Below, piece by piece: positions 60,841 through 64,000 of a DNA stretch of 64,000 bases. The notes under the pieces are model-generated. The model searched no databases and was not told the DNA's origin. It saw nothing but the letters and a program-made list of their open reading frames with translations. Within the stretch, counting starts at the first letter, position 1, and the number at the start of each line of letters is the position of its first letter. The position numbers and the translations under genes were made by a program. This DNA comes from SB15 sp964639245 (GTDB lineage Bacteria > Chloroflexota > Anaerolineae > Aggregatilineales > J027), in contig CAZXCU010000003.1 in assembly GCA_964639245.1 (NCBI GenBank), positions 310,001 through 374,000 on the forward strand, given 5' to 3'.

Positions 60841-61554
60841 TTATGGACAGGTCGTTTCGCCAAAAATGAGGGTTCCCCCCGCAGAAGTGACCCCGATGGT
60901 GGCATTGGTGCAAGTCCCACCGCCGCAAGACACCCCGCCCGGCGTGGTAAACGTGCCAAACAAAACGCCACCGACATAGATATCCACCGATGACGCATCA
61001 AAAGTGGTTGCCCATGCGATGTTATTGGAGCCACCGCCGCCCGTACAAAAAACATCGGCTTTGGTGATATTGGTATTGGGCAGCACAATCGGGGCAAGTG
61101 CCGAACCGCACATCGTCGGAACGCCACTGCGCGGCAGTCTGCCATCCGAAAAACGTGCCAGATAGTAACCGCATGTCCAGAACCAATCATTGACACAGCG
61201 CCCATCCCCCCATGCCCCGCCCGGATAACACAAATTTTCTTTGGCAAGCGTGGTAGTAGTTGTGGAGGATGTGGTTTGTGTTGAAGAAGGGGTGGTCACC
61301 ACAGACGCGGTAGTTTGCCCGCCGCAGAGAGGCACGACCAGCCGCTGTCCGATAAAAATGAGATTCGGATTCACGATGTTGTTGGCACGGGTCATTTCGC
61401 CAATCGAACACCCATAGCGCAGCCCGATGCGATAGAGATTTTCGCCCTGCTGCACCACATGGATCGTCGTGCCGGGCTGCTGGGCATGGGTTTTGGGGAC
61501 AGACAGCAGTGCCAGCATCAAAACCAAGAAGATGAGACTGGTAATAATTTTCAT
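60841..61554 (-). CDS. Secreted LysM-domain protein
   Basis: 237 aa. A signal peptide (to about residue 24) is followed by a LysM domain (about 30-76: HVVQQGENLYRIGLRYGCSIGEMTRANNI), a Thr/Ser-rich linker, and a cysteine-rich C-terminal domain (about 108-237) with at least nine cysteines, probably disulfide-bonded. LysM binds peptidoglycan or chitin-like glycans, so the protein is likely wall-attached. The C-terminal domain is not recognised. The 180 bases between it and the tRNA contain repeat fragments only. Confidence 0.82.
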   Translation of the reverse strand: MKIITSLIFLVLMLALLSVPKTHAQQPGTTIHVVQQGENLYRIGLRYGCSIGEMTRANNIVNPNLIFIGQRLVVPLCGGQTTASVVTTPSSTQTTSSTTTTTLAKENLCYPGGAWGDGRCVNDWFWTCGYYLARFSDGRLPRSGVPTMCGSALAPIVLPNTNITKADVFCTGGGGSNNIAWATTFDASSVDIYVGGVLFGTFTTPGGVSCGGGTCTNATIGVTSAGGTLIFGETTCP

Positions 61555-61649
61555 GATGCGATACCCATTCTCTTTACTGCTTATTTTAGAAGAATGCAGT
61601 AAAGAATGCGGTAAGAATCGGCTTTGAATGTCTTAACGCTGCCACAACA

Positions 61650-62849
61650 TTAGCGAATCTCCTCCACCGCCCAATGGTCGCCCATCGCCCGACGACCCTT
61701 TGCCAGCCCATCGCCATCCGAAATTTCACGCACTAAATCGGGTCGGTGGAAAATTTCTTCGCGGAGCGTCACCCCCAACCCTGCCCCTTGGGGAACAGCC
61801 AGATGTCCGTTGTGAACTGTCGGCGCGTAATCGCTCAGGATGGGAAAATAGGTTTTATAAAATGCCCGTACCGATTCCACAAAAAATAAATTCGGGATAT
61901 GTGCGCCCAAGTGCATACACGCCGCATGGCAAATGGGCCCCGCCACGTTGTGCAGCACCATCGGGACACCAAACGCCTCCGCCATCGCCGCGATTTTACG
62001 GGTTTCGCCGATTCCGCCGTTCCATACCGGGTCGGTCATCAAAATCTGCGAGGTGTGTTTTTCTAGCCATTCGCGGATTTGCCAGCGTGTCATCAGCAAT
62101 TCCGAACCAATGACCGGAATCGTTGTGGTCTGGGCAAAGGCTTTGATTTCATCGGGATTGACGGCGGGCAGGACATCTTCCAGAAACAGAATGTTGTAAG
62201 GTTCAAGGGCGCGGGCGATGCGTTCCATGCTGACCCGATTCCAGCGAAAATGACATTCAATGCCAATTTCCATAGCATTGCCCACGGCATCCCGAATTTG
62301 TTTGACGGGAGTCAGACCTTTTTCCACATCTGCAAGGCTGATGTACTGTCCGAAGCTGGCTTCGCTGAAGGGGTCAAAAGGCCAGATTTTCATGGCAGAA
62401 ATGCCATCATCTAGTAGGCTTTGGGCGAGTGCGCCTGCGTCGGTGTGCCATGCCGCATAATCCTGATACGCTCCGAATCCGATGCAGGTGTTATAGGTGG
62501 GAACGGTGGGGCGGGTGCGTCCCCCAAGCAAATGGTAAAGCGGGGCGTTGTAGGCTTTGCCCATAATATCCCAGAGCGCCACTTCCACCGCCGACAGCGC
62601 CCGCAGTTCTGCCCCGGCGTACCCGTGATACATCAAGTTATCAAAGACAAAACGCCAGAGTCCTTCAATATCTTGGGCATCTTGCCCCAGCAGCAAGGGG
62701 GCGAGTGTGCCGTGCAGCGCCCCTTTTGCGCCGGGAATTTTATCCACCGTTTCGCCCAAGCCGATGATGCCAGCATCGGTATGGACACGCACGACCATCA
62801 GACGGGGAAATTCCGTCCATTGGAGACTTTCAATGGCTGTAATTTTCAT
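61650..62849 (-). CDS. Enolase-superfamily dehydratase/racemase (mandelate racemase-like)
   Basis: 399 aa, full length. The capping domain is followed by a TIM barrel with a lysine in MKIWPFDPF, metal ligands in IGIECHFRWN, LFLEDVLP and IGSELL, and a late histidine in VLHNVAGP. The pattern fits the mandelate racemase subgroup that includes galactonate and other acid-sugar dehydratases. The MITE copy C starts 18 bases upstream of its ATG and may affect its promoter. The substrate is probably an aldonic acid, by family only. Confidence 0.85.
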   Translation of the reverse strand: MKITAIESLQWTEFPRLMVVRVHTDAGIIGLGETVDKIPGAKGALHGTLAPLLLGQDAQDIEGLWRFVFDNLMYHGYAGAELRALSAVEVALWDIMGKAYNAPLYHLLGGRTRPTVPTYNTCIGFGAYQDYAAWHTDAGALAQSLLDDGISAMKIWPFDPFSEASFGQYISLADVEKGLTPVKQIRDAVGNAMEIGIECHFRWNRVSMERIARALEPYNILFLEDVLPAVNPDEIKAFAQTTTIPVIGSELLMTRWQIREWLEKHTSQILMTDPVWNGGIGETRKIAAMAEAFGVPMVLHNVAGPICHAACMHLGAHIPNLFFVESVRAFYKTYFPILSDYAPTVHNGHLAVPQGAGLGVTLREEIFHRPDLVREISDGDGLAKGRRAMGDHWAVEEIR

Positions 62850-62867
62850 GAGGATTTCCTATGATAA

Positions 62868-63005
62868 TGGACAAGGCAATTAGACCTTAAATGAATCCAA
62901 CTTTAGCGGACGGGACTCGCAGAGATCCCGTCCCTACGGGTGCATTTCTTGTAGGGACAGCATCCATGCTGTCCGCAATCGTTTGGTTTTTAATTGATTT
63001 GTCCA
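62868..63005 (+). mobile_element. 138-bp MITE, copy C
   Basis: It is the reverse complement of copies A and B with one difference: the internal loop GATATATC is replaced by a longer GACTCGCAGAGATC, adding six bases. It is flanked by TAA at 62865-62867 and 63006-63008, and sits between two divergent or neighbouring genes. Confidence 0.9.
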
Positions 63006-63031
63006 TAAGAATAAAATTTCAGGATATGTGT

Positions 63032-63289
63032 TTAATATTCACAACTGGGCAGGTCAGGAATTTCATCCAAGCGGTTTCCGTTTGGTTCAAGGGCAAGGTA
63101 GGCATCCAAGCCTTCGCCACGTACTCCCACTTCCAAGTAAACATTATCGAGAAATAACATTAACCGCAGTTGCCCCCCCACGACTTTGACGATGGCTTCA
63201 CGGATGGGCAGACTCCAACCTTGCCCGCCAATACGGACGATTGCGCCGTGGGTATCCTTATTAACACAGGTAATTTCAAAACCAGACAT
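63032..63289 (-). CDS. DUF3892-like small protein
   Basis: 85 aa. The opening FEITCVNKDTHGAIVRIGGQGW and the following helix AIVKVVGGQ resemble DUF3892 proteins. The function of the family is unknown. Its stop is 27 bases from the MITE copy. Confidence 0.55.
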   Translation of the reverse strand: MSGFEITCVNKDTHGAIVRIGGQGWSLPIREAIVKVVGGQLRLMLFLDNVYLEVGVRGEGLDAYLALEPNGNRLDEIPDLPSCEY

Positions 63290-63355
63290 GGTTGTCCCTC
63301 TTGCATCGGTGTGGTCTAATAGAGACTCTCACATCTTAACCTTAAGGTGAAGCAC

Positions 63356-63577
63356 ATGGAAAATCAAGACCTGACGACCTTAGAAACGATTGCGCTCACC
63401 GAAAATCGTTATCTAGGGGTAGCATGGAAAAACGGACAGGTGCATAGCCTGTGCCTCGCCAGTGATCCTGTTGCCGCCCACAAACTCGCGGAAAGCAGTT
63501 TGAAAGCCAAACCGTGTCATGCCGAAGTGTTCATGAATATTGACAAGCTGGTTAAAAATTTGGTGTATGCCGTTTAG
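63356..63577 (+). CDS. Small hypothetical protein
   Basis: 73 aa from ATG 63356, with AAGGTG upstream; GTG 63347 is in frame. Soluble, mixed alpha/beta prediction, no family recognised. Confidence 0.55.
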   Translation: MENQDLTTLETIALTENRYLGVAWKNGQVHSLCLASDPVAAHKLAESSLKAKPCHAEVFMNIDKLVKNLVYAV

Positions 63578-63676
63578 CACACACTTGATTCACGTCCGTC
63601 AGCCCTTGCGAATTTTTCCCCCGTGTTTCTGCCAAGTAGAGTACAATGGCGCTCACAGGATGTGGAGAAATGGTCA

Positions 63677-64000
63677 ATGAAACGATTGGTCTGGGTCGCC
63701 TTCTTGATAATCAGCTTAGGGGGATCGCCCGCTTACGGACAGGGAATGGTCATTACACCCGCTAATGCTGCACAACTTACTGCCTTACGGGTACTGGTCG
63801 GGCATAGCGGCTGGGTTTACGATGTCGCATGGCATCCCAACAACGCCGATGTCGTTTCGGTAGGGCAAGATGGTTCGGTGCGCGTGTGGCATGTTTCCGA
63901 CGGCGCAACTGTTCACCTGATGAACGGTCACGCGGGCAGTGTGATTAGCGCAGCATGGCGACCTGATGGAACGGTGATTGCCTCTGGTGGGTTGGATGAC
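63677..64000 (+). CDS. Secreted WD40-repeat protein (partial, runs off the window)
   Basis: The frame starts at ATG 63677 with GGAG upstream and remains open to the window edge (108 codons). A signal peptide (MKRLVWVAFLIISLGGSPAYG) is followed by WD40 blades: VGHSGWVYDVAWHP, VGQDGSVRVWHV and NGHAGSVISAAWRPDG. It is of the same type as the protein at 26298. The 3' end lies outside the window. Confidence 0.8.
   Translation, partial: MKRLVWVAFLIISLGGSPAYGQGMVITPANAAQLTALRVLVGHSGWVYDVAWHPNNADVVSVGQDGSVRVWHVSDGATVHLMNGHAGSVISAAWRPDGTVIASGGLDD

Noticed and set aside
62891..63157. 88-codon frame starting inside MITE copy C
   Set aside because: It starts with the same MITE-derived residues and then runs antisense through the DUF3892-like gene.

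Overview
The window is a gene-dense bacterial chromosome segment of roughly 50 percent GC. It most likely comes from a Chloroflexota (Anaerolineae-like) genome. The signs are many secreted beta-propeller (WD40, NHL, TolB-like) proteins, lipoproteins and VWA proteins with Thr/Pro linkers, arrays of tandem GNAT domains, a DUF4058 protein, and many dispersed palindromic repeats. The taxonomic call is inference; there is no rRNA gene to settle it.

Layout. 1-1.6 kb: the end of a carotenoid-type glycosyltransferase overlapping a CrtI-like desaturase. 1.6-2.25 kb: a repeat field. 2.27-8.9 kb: a probable operon with a consensus promoter, a leader peptide and a four-segment attenuator-like leader, then four GNAT acetyltransferases, two small proteins and an ABC-F ATPase, closed by a terminator. 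9-20 kb: mixed housekeeping and exported functions (SET protein, M23 peptidase, fructose-bisphosphatase, Tat-exported metallo-hydrolase, GH16 protein, NHL protein, YjhG-type sugar-acid dehydratase) plus a PIN/Phd toxin-antitoxin locus whose toxin is split by a small transposable element. 20-26 kb: an HNH nuclease pseudogene split by an identical copy of that element, a VapBC pair, a serine hydrolase, a cNMP-binding/DUF1003 protein and Aat. 26-35 kb: WD40 and SH3 proteins, guaA, xpt, a decayed VOC/SDR chimera, an SDR and a methyltransferase. 35-46 kb: VWA and propeller surface proteins, carA, three members of an unclassified 180-aa family, and membrane and propeller proteins. 45-50 kb: an ABC-type binding protein followed by a multi-PAS histidine kinase with an exact internal duplication. 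50-60 kb: a degenerate kinase-fold protein, a nucleotidyltransferase-like protein, DUF4058, a YbhN-like flippase, an EcoRV-type restriction-modification pair, membrane proteins and a TIR-STAND-TPR protein, together a defence island. 60-64 kb: a palindromic repeat array, tRNA-Gln, a LysM protein, an enolase-superfamily enzyme, a third copy of the mobile element and the start of a WD40 protein.

The strongest observations are: (1) a ribosome-mediated attenuator-like leader in front of a GNAT/ABC-F operon, which suggests an inducible ribosome-protection or antibiotic-modification locus; (2) a 132-138 bp MITE (TGGACAA inverted ends, TTA/TAA target duplication) whose removal exactly restores two interrupted genes; (3) an EcoRV-like restriction system that keeps the catalytic and base-reading residues, next to a TIR-STAND protein.
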